A DNA stretch of 64,000 nucleotides, taken from assembly GCA_046199005.1 (NCBI GenBank), contig CP176050.1, positions 2,604,001 to 2,668,000 of the forward strand, written 5' to 3'. This document shows, one piece after another, positions 16,997 through 26,541 of the stretch. A program made the position numbers and the translations under genes. The notes below the pieces were generated by a model. The model did no database searches, had not been told where the DNA came from, and saw nothing but the letters and a program-made list of their open reading frames with translations. The stretch's first letter is position 1. Every line of letters starts with the position of its first letter. This DNA comes from Ascidiimonas sp046199005. Its GTDB lineage: Bacteria > Bacteroidota > Bacteroidia > Flavobacteriales > Flavobacteriaceae.

Positions 16997-18532
16997 CTAT
17001 GATTCTGTAAGATCTTTTGGCTCGTCACTTTCAAAAAGATCAATAAAAGCTGCGCCTATGTGATCTACAATAACACCTGCTGTAAGTGCCTGATAACCTG
17101 TTTTAGGCACGGCCAAATCTGCCGATCTTCCATGAAGATATACAGCAAATAAGGCAGCTTGAGTACTATTATAACCTTGCGCCATAAAAGAGGTAATCAT
17201 GCCTGTTAATACATCTCCGCTTCCGGCTGTCGCCATACCCGGATTTCCCGTACTGTTAATATAGAGTTTTCCTTTACTGAATATAAGAGTGTGAGCACCC
17301 TTTAAAACGAGAACAATTCCAAATTTTTCTGAGAACCGCTGAGCTTTCTCAATTTTATCAAAATCATGTAGCCAAACTCCCAAAAGTCTTTTTAATTCTC
17401 CCGGGTGTGGTGTGAGCACTGAACCTTTGGGAATACGCTTTAACAATTCTGGATGCATTGCTATGATATTCAGTGCATCTGCATCAATGACTATTGGCCC
17501 ATTGCTGGTTTCTAAAAAAGAACGTAGTGCTTCGACCGTTTTTTCATGTGTACCCAAACCTACTCCTAAACCAACCGCTTCCGGCGTGAAGGAGGGATCA
17601 ATTGAGGTAATAATTGCTTCTTCTATAGCTGTTTCTACCATCACTTCAGGAAGACTCGCCTGGAGCGGCACATATCCACATTTTGGAGTGTAAACCGATA
17701 CTTTTCCTGCGCCCGAATAAAGACATGCTTTTGCAGCTAGAGACACTGCTCCTATTTTTCCGTAGCTACCTCCAATAAGAAGTGCATGGCCATAAGTGCC
17801 TTTATGAGAAAATTTCTCACGGGGTTGGTAGAATGATAAAACTTGATATTTCGTTATTACTTCTGCTTCTGGTTGAGTTTGCTGAAGGTATTCCTGAGAT
17901 AATCCAATATCTATCAATTCCCAATTATTCAAAAACACTCCGGTTTCTGGAAGGAAAAAAACCAGCTTTGGTGTCTGGAAACTAAGCACATGACTGGCGC
18001 GAACGACTGCTTTTGCATCTTCAGGAACACTATTCATAAAGAGACCTGATGGAATATCAATGGAAAGCGTAAAACCTTTACTCCCATTAATATGCTCTAT
18101 TAATTTTTGAACCCATAATACTGGCGGACGACTGAGTCCGATACCAAAAATGGCGTCTATTATGATACTTTGCTGCACCAATTCTGGAGGCTCTGTCTGT
18201 TCTGATAAAAAAACGGGCCAACACCCTTCATTTTTTAACCGATCAAGATTAATAAGAAAATCTTTAGATCGTTTATCGCTAAAATTGACTACATATACTT
18301 TTACATTATACTGATGTTGCAACAGATGTCTTGCAATCACCAGACCATCTCCCCCATTGTTTCCAATCCCGCAAAAAACTGCTATAGTGACTTCTGTATT
18401 TTGCAATCTTTCCTGCAACCATTCAAATACAGCTTTGCCAGCCCGCTCCATGAGGTCTGTACTACTAATTTGCTGTTCTCTTATTGTGAATTCATCAGCT
18501 TCATAGAGCTGTTTTGCCGAAAAAATTTTCAT
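16997..18532 (-). CDS. nnrD: Bifunctional NAD(P)H-hydrate epimerase/dehydratase
   Basis: Repairs hydrated NADH and NADPH. The N-terminal YjeF_N epimerase domain (about 1-215) has FCGIGNNGGDGLVIARHL and the Asp of DAIFGIGLSR. The C-terminal ADP/ATP-dependent dehydratase domain (about 225-500) has VLTPHPGELKRLL and GNPGMATAGSGDVLTGMI, the phosphate-binding motif. 511 aa matches the E. coli-type fusion (YjeF). Stands alone between hutH and the thr leader. Confidence 0.94.
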   Translation of the reverse strand: MKIFSAKQLYEADEFTIREQQISSTDLMERAGKAVFEWLQERLQNTEVTIAVFCGIGNNGGDGLVIARHLLQHQYNVKVYVVNFSDKRSKDFLINLDRLKNEGCWPVFLSEQTEPPELVQQSIIIDAIFGIGLSRPPVLWVQKLIEHINGSKGFTLSIDIPSGLFMNSVPEDAKAVVRASHVLSFQTPKLVFFLPETGVFLNNWELIDIGLSQEYLQQTQPEAEVITKYQVLSFYQPREKFSHKGTYGHALLIGGSYGKIGAVSLAAKACLYSGAGKVSVYTPKCGYVPLQASLPEVMVETAIEEAIITSIDPSFTPEAVGLGVGLGTHEKTVEALRSFLETSNGPIVIDADALNIIAMHPELLKRIPKGSVLTPHPGELKRLLGVWLHDFDKIEKAQRFSEKFGIVLVLKGAHTLIFSKGKLYINSTGNPGMATAGSGDVLTGMITSFMAQGYNSTQAALFAVYLHGRSADLAVPKTGYQALTAGVIVDHIGAAFIDLFESDEPKDLTES

Positions 18533-18584
18533 TTATAACTAAAATTGGAAATAATTTATTAAATCGGTAAAAATCGTCTACTTT

Positions 18585-18615
18585 TTTGATTCGGTATGTA
18601 AAAGTACTACTTTTA
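18585..18615 (+). promoter_or_regulatory. thr operon promoter
   Basis: TTTG (18585-18588), 19-bp spacer, TACTTTTA (18608-18615), seven of eight positions of TAnnTTTG. The predicted start is near 18621, just before the leader reading frame. Confidence 0.6.
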
Positions 18616-18636
18616 CCCAGATAAAAATGTCATAAA

Positions 18637-18742
18637 GATGCACTTGATCTTAACTTCCATATTACTAGTAGCTTATTTTATAGTAAGCGCTATTAAGTGC
18701 ATCGAAATTTCTATTTTCACTACTATTACCCCTGTGGGGGTA
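18637..18742 (+). promoter_or_regulatory. thr leader RNA structure (candidate attenuator)
   Basis: A 12-bp stem GATGCACTTGAT/ATTAAGTGCATC (18637-18648 with 18692-18703, one G-U pair) encloses a weaker stem TTACTA/TAGTAA (18662-18667, 18681-18686). The Thr/Ile codons follow, directly before a short stem TACCCC/GGGGTA (18727-18732, 18737-18742). No clear hairpin with U-run was identified before thrA; T runs occur at 18767-18772 and 18803-18809. Whether control is transcriptional or translational is therefore open. Confidence 0.5.
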
Positions 18743-18751
18743 CGTTCATAA
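18638..18751 (+). CDS. thrL: thr operon leader peptide (37 aa)
   Basis: ATG 18638 opens a 37-codon frame ending TAA 18751, 17 nt after the predicted transcription start and 76 bp before thrA. Its C-terminal part has the run IEISIFTTITPVG, giving Ile and Thr codons ATC, ATT, ATT, ACT, ACT, ATT, ACC within about ten codons, the composition expected of a leader sensing charged Thr-tRNA and Ile-tRNA. The name thrL reflects position and composition, not homology to the E. coli peptide. The N-terminal half is hydrophobic (LILTSILLVAYFIV), and translation there might be less important than the stall codons. Confidence 0.7.
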   Translation: MHLILTSILLVAYFIVSAIKCIEISIFTTITPVGVRS

Positions 18752-18827
18752 CATAGCGAATATCTATTTTTTCTTTTCTGATACGTAAGAAAGCAAGTAA
18801 AGTTTTTTTAGAATTAATTATAAGATC

Positions 18828-21284
18828 ATGAAGGTTCTAAAATTCGGAGGTACCTCCGTTGCGAACGCAACCAATATAACGCGAGTTAAAAATATAATTG
18901 AAGCCCGAGCAAAAGAAGAACAGCTAGTAGTTGTGGTGTCTGCTTTTGGTGGGATAACTGATTTGTTGATCGAGGCACTGGAAACTGCTTCTCAACAGAA
19001 CAGCTCTTATGAAAAGATCTTCGAGAAAATTAAAAAAAGGCATCTCGAGACAATTTCTTCTTTATTATCGGGTAAAACAGAAAAAGATATCAAAGCACGT
19101 GTACTCGAAAAGTTTGATACGTTAAAAACTTTACTGGATGGAGCATTTCTGATAGGTGAAATTACACCACGCTTAAGTGATAAAGTTGTAGGATACGGTG
19201 AATTACTTTCTTCTCTCGTGATCGCTTCCTATTTTGATCATGAAAAACTGGACGCAATTCATAAGGATACGCGCTTGTTGATAAAAACGGACACTGATTT
19301 TGGGCAGGCAAGTGTAGATTTTGAGATAACCAATGCATTATGTGCCAATTATTTTGAGACAGTTAGCTATCAGGTAATCGTAGTTCCCGGTTTTATTGCA
19401 GCATCTACGGAGGGAGATTCTACTACTTTAGGTAGAGGCGGATCAGACTTTACAGCTGCCATTATTGCAGGAGCCATTGAAAAAAGTTCTCTTGAGATCT
19501 GGACAGATGTTAGTGGAATGTATACCGCCAATCCTAAAATCGTAAAACACGCATTTTCGATTCCTGAAATATCATATCAGGAGGCCATGGAGCTATCTCA
19601 CTTTGGTGCAAAAGTACTTTACCCGCCTACCATTCAACCCGTTTATTCCAAAGGAATTCCAATTCTTATAAAAAATACATTTAAACCTGAGGATCCGGGA
19701 ACACTTATCACCAAGATCACCAATACCCATCAAAAACCGGTCAGGGGCATTAGCCACATAGATGATATTGCTTTGTTGACACTTGAAGGTAGCGGAATGA
19801 TTGGTATTCCAGGTATTTCCAAAAGATTTTTTGAAGTGCTTTCTCTACAAAAAATAAGTGTGGTGATTATTACACAGGCTTCTTCCGAACATTCGATCTG
19901 TGTAGGAGTTTCCAATAAAGATGCTGACAAAGCAAAGAAGGCAGTCGATGAAGTTTTTGAATACGAAATCAGCAGAAACAGAATTCATCCATGCATAGTT
20001 GAAAAAGGACTTTCGATCATCGCACTTGTAGGCGATCAAATGAAAAGTCATCAGGGCTTAAGTGGTAAAATGTTTAGTGCTCTGGGAGCTAATAATGTAA
20101 ATATCCGAGCCATTGCGCAAGGTGCTTCCGAACGTAATATTTCGGCAGTCATAAAAAAAGAGGACGTAAGTAAGGCATTAAACACCCTTCACGAACGTTT
20201 TTTTGAAGATAATATCAAACAACTTAACCTCTTTATTATGGGAGTTGGTAATGTTGGTAGTAAATTCCTGGACCAAATTACCTCGCAACACAAATACATT
20301 AAGAAGAACCTAAAGCTCAACATAAGAGTAATAGGCGTCTCCAATTCAAGAAAGATGATCTTCGATGAAAAAGGTGTAGACCTTTCGAAATGGGGTCTTT
20401 TACTAGATGAAGGAGAAAAGGCAGATCCTTCTGATTTTTTCCATCAAATACTAGAACTTAATCTACACAATAGCATTTTTGTAGACATTACCGCCAGTGA
20501 CAAAATTGCTGCTACTTATTCACAATATTTACGAAATAGTATTGCTGTAGTGACCTGTAATAAGATTGCCTGTTCATCAGATTATCAGAATTATGTACAT
20601 CTCAAAAATCTTTCTACGAAATACGGAGCTCCGTTCCTGTTTGAAACAAATGTAGGAGCTGGACTTCCTATAATCGACACTCTTAAAAACCTGGTAGCTT
20701 CCGGAGATAAGATCAATCAGATTCAAGCAGTCCTTTCAGGAAGTTTGAATTTTATATTCAATAATTACGACTCCAAAACCAGTTTTTCGAAGGTGGTTAT
20801 GCAGGCAAAAGAAGAAGGATATACCGAGCCAGATCCCAAAATTGATCTTAGTGGTATAGATGTTATGAGAAAGATACTGATACTTGCCAGAGAAAGTGGT
20901 TATACGTTGGAAATAGAAGATATAAAGAATAATAGCTTTTTGCCGGAAGAGAGTCTCAATACAGAATCTGTTGATGCTTTTTTTGATTCATTAGAACAAA
21001 ATGAAGAGCATTTTAAAAACATCTATCAGAATGCTGCGAATAAAGGAAATAGCCTTAAATACGTAGCTGAATTTAAAAATGGAAAAGCCAATGTAGGTAT
21101 TCAGGAAGTTGCAAAAGAACATCCTTTTTATAATCTTGCGGGAAAAGACAATATCGTATTATTTTTTACAGATAGATATCCAGATCAACCATTACTCGTG
21201 AAAGGAGCTGGTGCCGGAGCAGAGGTAACAGCTTCCGGTATTTTTGCCGACATTATAAGAGCAGGTAATTTTCAAATCGGATAA
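18828..21284 (+). CDS. thrA: Bifunctional aspartokinase/homoserine dehydrogenase I
   Basis: Phosphorylates aspartate and, with the second domain, reduces aspartate semialdehyde to homoserine in threonine synthesis. The aspartokinase starts KFGGTSVA and has TLGRGGSDFTAAIIAGA; two ACT-type regulatory regions lie about 310-460 (for example LEGSGMIGIPGISKRFFEVL). The homoserine dehydrogenase domain begins FIMGVGNVGSKFLDQI (about 470) and includes FETNVGAGLPIIDTLKNL. 818 aa, like E. coli ThrA. First structural gene of thrA-thrB-thrC; the ACT regions imply feedback inhibition by threonine. Confidence 0.97.
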   Translation: MKVLKFGGTSVANATNITRVKNIIEARAKEEQLVVVVSAFGGITDLLIEALETASQQNSSYEKIFEKIKKRHLETISSLLSGKTEKDIKARVLEKFDTLKTLLDGAFLIGEITPRLSDKVVGYGELLSSLVIASYFDHEKLDAIHKDTRLLIKTDTDFGQASVDFEITNALCANYFETVSYQVIVVPGFIAASTEGDSTTLGRGGSDFTAAIIAGAIEKSSLEIWTDVSGMYTANPKIVKHAFSIPEISYQEAMELSHFGAKVLYPPTIQPVYSKGIPILIKNTFKPEDPGTLITKITNTHQKPVRGISHIDDIALLTLEGSGMIGIPGISKRFFEVLSLQKISVVIITQASSEHSICVGVSNKDADKAKKAVDEVFEYEISRNRIHPCIVEKGLSIIALVGDQMKSHQGLSGKMFSALGANNVNIRAIAQGASERNISAVIKKEDVSKALNTLHERFFEDNIKQLNLFIMGVGNVGSKFLDQITSQHKYIKKNLKLNIRVIGVSNSRKMIFDEKGVDLSKWGLLLDEGEKADPSDFFHQILELNLHNSIFVDITASDKIAATYSQYLRNSIAVVTCNKIACSSDYQNYVHLKNLSTKYGAPFLFETNVGAGLPIIDTLKNLVASGDKINQIQAVLSGSLNFIFNNYDSKTSFSKVVMQAKEEGYTEPDPKIDLSGIDVMRKILILARESGYTLEIEDIKNNSFLPEESLNTESVDAFFDSLEQNEEHFKNIYQNAANKGNSLKYVAEFKNGKANVGIQEVAKEHPFYNLAGKDNIVLFFTDRYPDQPLLVKGAGAGAEVTASGIFADIIRAGNFQIG

Positions 21285-21303
21285 TCCATTTTACTACTAG
21301 TGA

Positions 21304-22233
21304 ATGAATGAAATAAAAGTTTTTTGTCCGGCGACGGTAGCGAATATTTCTTGTGGGTTCGACGTTCTGGGTTTGTGCCTTGAAAACGTAGGTGATGAGA
21401 TGACGGTGCGTAAAATTGACGAAAGAGAAATTCGAATCGCCAGCATCACCGGGCAGGATCTTCCTCTCGACCCTGAAAAAAATGTAGCAGGAGTCGCAGC
21501 GCTATCCTTATTAGATGAACTTAAAACTCCTTTTGGCTTTGAGATTGAAATCTTAAAAAAAATAAAACCCGGAAGCGGTATTGGAAGTAGTGCCGCTAGC
21601 GCTGCTGGAGCCGTTTATGCCATTAATGAGCTATCGGAGGCTTCACTGAGCGATTCACAATTAGTTTACCATGCCATGCAGGGAGAAATCTTAGCTTCCG
21701 GCTCTGCACATGCAGATAATGTAGCACCTGCTGTTTGTGGAGGATTTACATTGGTAAGAGGATACGATCCGCTAGACATAGTAAAAATCCCTTCGCCGGA
21801 GGCCTTGATGGTAGTTGTTGTTCATCCGCAGATCGAGATAAAAACCGCCGAAGCAAGGGCTATTTTGTCAGATACCATTCCACTAAAAACAGCCATCACA
21901 CAATGGGGTAATCTAGCAGGTCTGGTAAGTGGTTTGTTTTTAAAAGACTATTCTCTTATCGGTCGTTCTTTGATCGATGTAGTAGTAGAACCCGTGAGAA
22001 GTTCCCTCATTCCTGAGTTTACTCAGGTCAAAAAAGTAACAAAAGAAGGGGGCGCATTAGGATGTGGTATCTCCGGGTCAGGTCCTTCTATTTTTGCCCT
22101 GTGCAAAGGGCTCGATATTGCAAATGCAGTAGCAGAGGAAATGAGCAAGGTCTATCGTAAATCAGGTATCCCGTTTGAGACTCATGTATCGCAGATAAGC
22201 AAACAGGGAGTAAAGACTCTTAATACGTTATAA
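21304..22233 (+). CDS. thrB: Homoserine kinase
   Basis: GHMP-family kinase that makes O-phospho-L-homoserine. The phosphate loop PGSGIGSSAASAAGAVYA (about residues 90-108), the N-terminal PATVANISCGFDVLGLCL and the C-terminal GCGISGSGPSIFAL motif are all intact. 309 aa. Starts 19 bp after thrA and 34 bp before thrC, so it is in the same operon under the leader. Confidence 0.97.
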   Translation: MNEIKVFCPATVANISCGFDVLGLCLENVGDEMTVRKIDEREIRIASITGQDLPLDPEKNVAGVAALSLLDELKTPFGFEIEILKKIKPGSGIGSSAASAAGAVYAINELSEASLSDSQLVYHAMQGEILASGSAHADNVAPAVCGGFTLVRGYDPLDIVKIPSPEALMVVVVHPQIEIKTAEARAILSDTIPLKTAITQWGNLAGLVSGLFLKDYSLIGRSLIDVVVEPVRSSLIPEFTQVKKVTKEGGALGCGISGSGPSIFALCKGLDIANAVAEEMSKVYRKSGIPFETHVSQISKQGVKTLNTL

Positions 22234-22267
22234 GTTCAATAGTTAAATACAGCATCACAAAAGCATT

Positions 22268-23566
22268 ATGTACTATTTAAGTCTAAATAACAATTCATCT
22301 AAAGCTACATTTAAAGAAGCTGTGATTAAAGGGATCGCTCCTGACAGAGGTCTTTATTATCCGGAAAGCATCACTCCCCTACCTGAAGACTTTATCAACC
22401 AACTTGATGAATTAAGTCATGAAGAAATTGCACTTACAGCTATTGAGCAGTTTGTAGGTAATGAAATTCCACGCGAAAAACTTGAGCAAATAATTAAAGA
22501 GACCTTATGCTTTGATTTTCCACTGATCCCTATTGAAGATTCGATATCCACACTTGAACTATTTCACGGTCCTACCATGGCTTTCAAAGATGTTGGAGCA
22601 CGTTTTATGGCACGGTGTCTTGGTTTTTTTAATCAGGGAAAACAAGACCATGAAATTACGGTATTGGTTGCTACATCAGGCGATACCGGAGGCGCAGTGG
22701 CCAGCGGCTTTTTAGGAGTAAAAGGGGTAAATGTGGTGATATTATATCCTTCGGGTAAAGTAAGTGACATTCAGGAAAAACAACTCACCACTTTGGGTCA
22801 AAATATTACGGCCCTTGAAGTTGATGGCACTTTTGATGATTGTCAGGAAATGGTTAAGTCTGCTTTTATAGACCCGCAACTTTCATCTGTCTTGCTTACC
22901 TCTGCTAATTCTATCAATGTTGCCAGATGGCTCCCGCAGATGCTCTATTACTTCTTTGCCTACAAAGCGCTCCATAACAAGAATAAGAAGATCGTTTTTT
23001 CGGTACCGAGTGGAAATTTTGGCAATATCTGTGCCGGAATGGTTGCAGCGCGTTTGGGATTGCCAATAGATCACTTTGTGGCAGCTACTAACGTAAATGA
23101 TACCGTCTTACAGTTTCTGGAAACAGGGATTTACGAACCAAAACCTTCCAAACAAACTATATCGAATGCGATGGATGTTGGTAACCCCAGCAACTTTATC
23201 AGGATTCAAAAATTGATGAATAATGATACCCATCGTCTGAAATCTGTATTTTCTTCTTACAGTTACAATGATAAGGAAACACGTAAAGCCATGAAATCTA
23301 TTTATAAATCATCGGGGTATATTACCGATCCGCATGGAGCTGTCGGATATTTGGGTCTCAAAGAGTTTATGAATTCGAATAAAGATTACAGTGGAATATT
23401 TCTGGAAACAGCGCATCCGGTAAAGTTTAGAGATGTTGTAGAATCGGTTATAGGAAAAAAACTTGATATTCCGGCTCAGATCAAAGAAGTGATTGATCAG
23501 GAAAAAAATAGTATTCAGATACATAGTTACGAGCAGTTAAAATCCTATTTGCTCTCAAAATCTTAA
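22268..23566 (+). CDS. thrC: Threonine synthase
   Basis: PLP-dependent enzyme converting O-phosphohomoserine to threonine, last step of the operon. The PLP lysine lies in HGPTMAFKDVGARFMA (about residue 107), with the cofactor-binding ATSGDTGGAVASGF downstream. The N-terminus (YYLSLNNNSSKATFKEA, then GIAPDRGLYYPE) is the E. coli-type class. 432 aa. Operon end; 129 bp follow before the gcvT gene. Confidence 0.97.
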   Translation: MYYLSLNNNSSKATFKEAVIKGIAPDRGLYYPESITPLPEDFINQLDELSHEEIALTAIEQFVGNEIPREKLEQIIKETLCFDFPLIPIEDSISTLELFHGPTMAFKDVGARFMARCLGFFNQGKQDHEITVLVATSGDTGGAVASGFLGVKGVNVVILYPSGKVSDIQEKQLTTLGQNITALEVDGTFDDCQEMVKSAFIDPQLSSVLLTSANSINVARWLPQMLYYFFAYKALHNKNKKIVFSVPSGNFGNICAGMVAARLGLPIDHFVAATNVNDTVLQFLETGIYEPKPSKQTISNAMDVGNPSNFIRIQKLMNNDTHRLKSVFSSYSYNDKETRKAMKSIYKSSGYITDPHGAVGYLGLKEFMNSNKDYSGIFLETAHPVKFRDVVESVIGKKLDIPAQIKEVIDQEKNSIQIHSYEQLKSYLLSKS

Positions 23567-23614
23567 ATGATCATAAAGATCATTTGCTTGGTTTCTTCCC
23601 TGAAAAACTATCTT

Positions 23615-23655
23615 GAGGTTTGTAACCTCGTTTCGATGTATTTTCAATAAATTTG
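23615..23655 (+). promoter_or_regulatory. Hairpin and -7 element before gcvT
   Basis: GAGGTT-TGT-AACCTC (23615-23629) is a perfect 6-bp inverted repeat; TAAATTTG (23648-23655) is an exact TAnnTTTG -7 element. The TTTG in the hairpin loop is 25 bp upstream of it, somewhat far for a -33 element. The hairpin could be the end of thrC transcripts or an operator. Confidence 0.4.
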
Positions 23656-23695
23656 CGCAATTTATATATGCTCGCTTTATTTAAATACATTTCAA

Positions 23696-24772
23696 ATGAA
23701 AAATACAGAACTCACAGAGACTCATATAGCATTAGGAGCAAAAATGGTTCCCTTTGCCGGATATAATATGCCAGTGCAATACGAAGGCGTAACCGTCGAA
23801 CACGAAACGGTAAGAAATGACACCGGCGTATTCGATGTAAGTCATATGGGTGAATTTTTGGTAAAAGGCGCGCATGCCCTTGATCTTATTCAGAAAGTGA
23901 CAAGCAATGACGCATCAAAATTAAGTATTGGTCAGGCTCAGTACAGTTGTTTTCCGAATGAGAAGGGTGGTATTGTAGATGATTTAATCGTATATCGAAT
24001 TAGAGAGGAAGAGTATTTATTAGTTGTAAATGCATCTAATATTGAAAAAGATTGGGACTGGATTAACAGTTATAATGATATGAATGCCGAATTGAAGAAT
24101 ATCTCTGATGATTTCTCACTTTTGGCGATACAAGGTCCTAACACTGCAGAAAAAATTGCTGTACTCACTTCTGTAGATCTCTCTAGGATCAAATATTATC
24201 ATTTTGAGGTCGGCGACTTTGCAGGAATAGAACATGTGATCATTTCTGCTACCGGTTATACTGGAAGTGGTGGCTTTGAAATTTATTGCCATAACAAGGA
24301 CGTAAAAACGATCTGGGAAAAATTAATGGAACTAGATATCAAACCTATTGGTCTTGCTGCGAGAGATACGCTAAGACTGGAAATGGGATATTGCCTTTAT
24401 GGAAACGATATTGATGATCATACCTCTCCACTGGAGGCCGGTTTAGGCTGGATTACGAAATTTTCAAAAGACTTTGTAAATGCGACTGAGCTAAAAAAAC
24501 AAAAAGAAGAAGGAGTAAGCAGGAAACTCGTAGGTTTTGAACTTTTAGAACGGGGAATCCCCAGAAAAGACTATAAGATTACAGACGAAAGTGGAAATGA
24601 AATTGGTGTTGTAACCAGTGGTACTATGGCTCCTTCGCTTGGAAAAGGTATTGGTCTTGGCTACGTTCCTGCAGAGCTGGCTAAACCAGATTCTTCCATC
24701 TATATTCAAATTCGTAAAAATCTGGTGGCAGCAAAGGTGGTTAAGCTTCCTTTCTATAAAAAAGAAAATTAG
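23696..24772 (+). CDS. gcvT: Aminomethyltransferase (glycine cleavage T protein)
   Basis: Transfers the methylene group from the H-protein arm to tetrahydrofolate in glycine cleavage. Typical features: MVPFAGYNMPVQYEG near the start, FDVSHMGEF, GGIVDDLIVYR, TGYTGSGGFEIYC and RLEMGYCLYGNDI. 358 aa. The glutaminase gene begins one base after its stop, so the two are probably translated from one mRNA. gcvP and gcvH are not in the window. Confidence 0.96.
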   Translation: MKNTELTETHIALGAKMVPFAGYNMPVQYEGVTVEHETVRNDTGVFDVSHMGEFLVKGAHALDLIQKVTSNDASKLSIGQAQYSCFPNEKGGIVDDLIVYRIREEEYLLVVNASNIEKDWDWINSYNDMNAELKNISDDFSLLAIQGPNTAEKIAVLTSVDLSRIKYYHFEVGDFAGIEHVIISATGYTGSGGFEIYCHNKDVKTIWEKLMELDIKPIGLAARDTLRLEMGYCLYGNDIDDHTSPLEAGLGWITKFSKDFVNATELKKQKEEGVSRKLVGFELLERGIPRKDYKITDESGNEIGVVTSGTMAPSLGKGIGLGYVPAELAKPDSSIYIQIRKNLVAAKVVKLPFYKKEN

Positions 24773-24773
24773 G

Positions 24774-25685
24774 ATGAATTTTCAGGAAGTTCTGGAAACC
24801 ATTCATAAAGAGACCTCTAATTCAGAAGAAAGAGGTGAAGTAGCTACGTATATTCCAGAACTGGGAAATATTAACATTCAAAAATTTGGCATCCATCTGC
24901 GCACCGCGGCAAACGAAAATTTTATGGTGGGAGATGCACAGGAGCGTTTTTCGATTCAAAGTATTTCTAAGGTACTCTCTTTGGCGCAGGCTTCCAGACA
25001 AGTAGGAAATTCAATTCTAGACCGTGTTGATGTAGAACCCTCGGGTAATCCTTTTAATTTTATGTCTTTACTTGAATTGGAGAAAGGAATCCCGAGAAAT
25101 CCTTTTATCAATGCTGGAGCACTGGTGATCTCTGATATATTGGTCTCCGAATTTGAAAATCCTAAGCAGGCTTTTTTGGAGTATGTAAGGGAATTGGCAG
25201 ATGATGAAGATATACATTACGACGAAGCGGTTGCAATCTCTGAAAAAAAAACAGGCTTTAGAAATTACGCAGCAGCAAATCTATTGAAGGCATTTAATAA
25301 TTTGAATAATGATGTTGAAAAAGTATTGGATTTTTACTTTTACCAGTGTTCACTTTCGATGTCTTGCGAACAGCTTACAAAAGCGTTCTACATTTTTACA
25401 CATGGGGGTAAATGTACGCGTAACAAAACTTTTTTATCCTTGAGCCAGGTAAAAAGAATTAACGCCTTAATGCTTACTTGCGGTTTCTACGACGAAGCGG
25501 GAGAGTTTGCATTTGAAGTGGGTTTACCAGGTAAAAGTGGTGTTGGTGGAGGTATTGTAGCCGTGTTACCTAGTATGTATTGCATTGCAGCCTGGTCCCC
25601 TGGATTGAACCAAAAAGGAAATTCTAAACTCGGGATGCAGGCTTTAGAACGTTTTACCACCTTAACCGGACTTTCTATATTCTAA
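24774..25685 (+). CDS. glsA: Glutaminase
   Basis: Hydrolyses glutamine to glutamate and ammonia. Serine-dependent beta-lactamase-like fold with the S-x-x-K catalytic motif in FSIQSISKVLSLAQA, plus PFNFMSLLELEKGIPRNPFINAGAL and GLPGKSGVGGGIVAVLP. ATG 24774 is chosen: it gives the normal length of 303 aa, while a longer frame from 24618 would only add out-of-family residues read through gcvT. One base separates it from the gcvT stop. Confidence 0.94.
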   Translation: MNFQEVLETIHKETSNSEERGEVATYIPELGNINIQKFGIHLRTAANENFMVGDAQERFSIQSISKVLSLAQASRQVGNSILDRVDVEPSGNPFNFMSLLELEKGIPRNPFINAGALVISDILVSEFENPKQAFLEYVRELADDEDIHYDEAVAISEKKTGFRNYAAANLLKAFNNLNNDVEKVLDFYFYQCSLSMSCEQLTKAFYIFTHGGKCTRNKTFLSLSQVKRINALMLTCGFYDEAGEFAFEVGLPGKSGVGGGIVAVLPSMYCIAAWSPGLNQKGNSKLGMQALERFTTLTGLSIF

Positions 25686-25690
25686 TTGGT

Positions 25691-26518
25691 TTGAAAAAGA
25701 TTTTGATTTTAGGAGGTAGCGGATTCATAGGAAATACTCTTTACAGAGAATTATGCGCTTACTTTGATACCTACGGCACCTATTTTTCGGCTAAATCATA
25801 TGCAAAAAACCAACACTTCTTTCAATTTGATTTTGAACAGGAAGGACTTGATTCTATTCTTAAAGAACTGAAACCAACACATATCATATCATGCGTTCGG
25901 GGCAATTTTGAGGCGCAGATAGAGCTGCACTATGAAATCGCTTCTTACAGTGTACAAACCGGATGCAAAGTGTTTTTCCTTTCATCTGCAAATGTATTCG
26001 ATGCATTTAGTAATTATCCCTCGTATGAGTATGACAAAACGCTCTCAGAAAGCGTTTATGGTAAATTAAAGATTCGAATTGAAAACTTGTTTCTAAGAAT
26101 TCCAGAAAAAAATTACTGTATCATAAGATTGCCAATGGTTTTTGGTTATCAATCCCCAAGGGTTAAAGAAATTAAAGAATGTATTTCTCAAAAAGAACCT
26201 TATGAGGTTTTCCCCAACCTGGTGATGAACGTCACCACTGCAGATCGGCTGGCGCTGCAAATACATTATATGATTAACCGCAATAAATCTGGTATATACC
26301 ACCTGGGAAGCTCAGATCTTATACACCACGATGAATTCATTAAAGAACTTATCGAGAAACTTGAGCTCACCTCTCCGGTATTCAAAAATGTATATACTTC
26401 AAATTTTGACCGTTTTCTTGCTGTGTTGCCTAAAGACAATTTATTACCGAATAATCTTCAGGTGAAAAGCGCCGAGGTGATCACCGAAACGGTAAGTCCG
26501 CTTAAGAAAAAAGATTAA
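25691..26518 (+). CDS. NAD(P)-dependent sugar nucleotide epimerase/reductase-like protein
   Basis: Extended SDR-type Rossmann protein, 275 aa. The NAD(P) motif GGSGFIG is at residues 8-14 and the catalytic YGKLK (YxxxK) is near 123. Closest in shape to dTDP-4-dehydrorhamnose reductase, but that activity is unproven. Its start appears to be TTG 25691 (5 bp after the glsA stop), since no ATG fits before the Rossmann strand. It is in the gcvT-glsA-phhB run of genes, which gives no clear functional hint. Confidence 0.75.
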   Translation: MKKILILGGSGFIGNTLYRELCAYFDTYGTYFSAKSYAKNQHFFQFDFEQEGLDSILKELKPTHIISCVRGNFEAQIELHYEIASYSVQTGCKVFFLSSANVFDAFSNYPSYEYDKTLSESVYGKLKIRIENLFLRIPEKNYCIIRLPMVFGYQSPRVKEIKECISQKEPYEVFPNLVMNVTTADRLALQIHYMINRNKSGIYHLGSSDLIHHDEFIKELIEKLELTSPVFKNVYTSNFDRFLAVLPKDNLLPNNLQVKSAEVITETVSPLKKKD

Positions 26519-26541
26519 ATTTAATAGCAAAACTAGATTCA

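Noticed and set aside
24618..24773. Longer start for glutaminase
   Set aside because: It would add about 52 hydrophobic residues read inside gcvT; ATG 24774 gives normal length.
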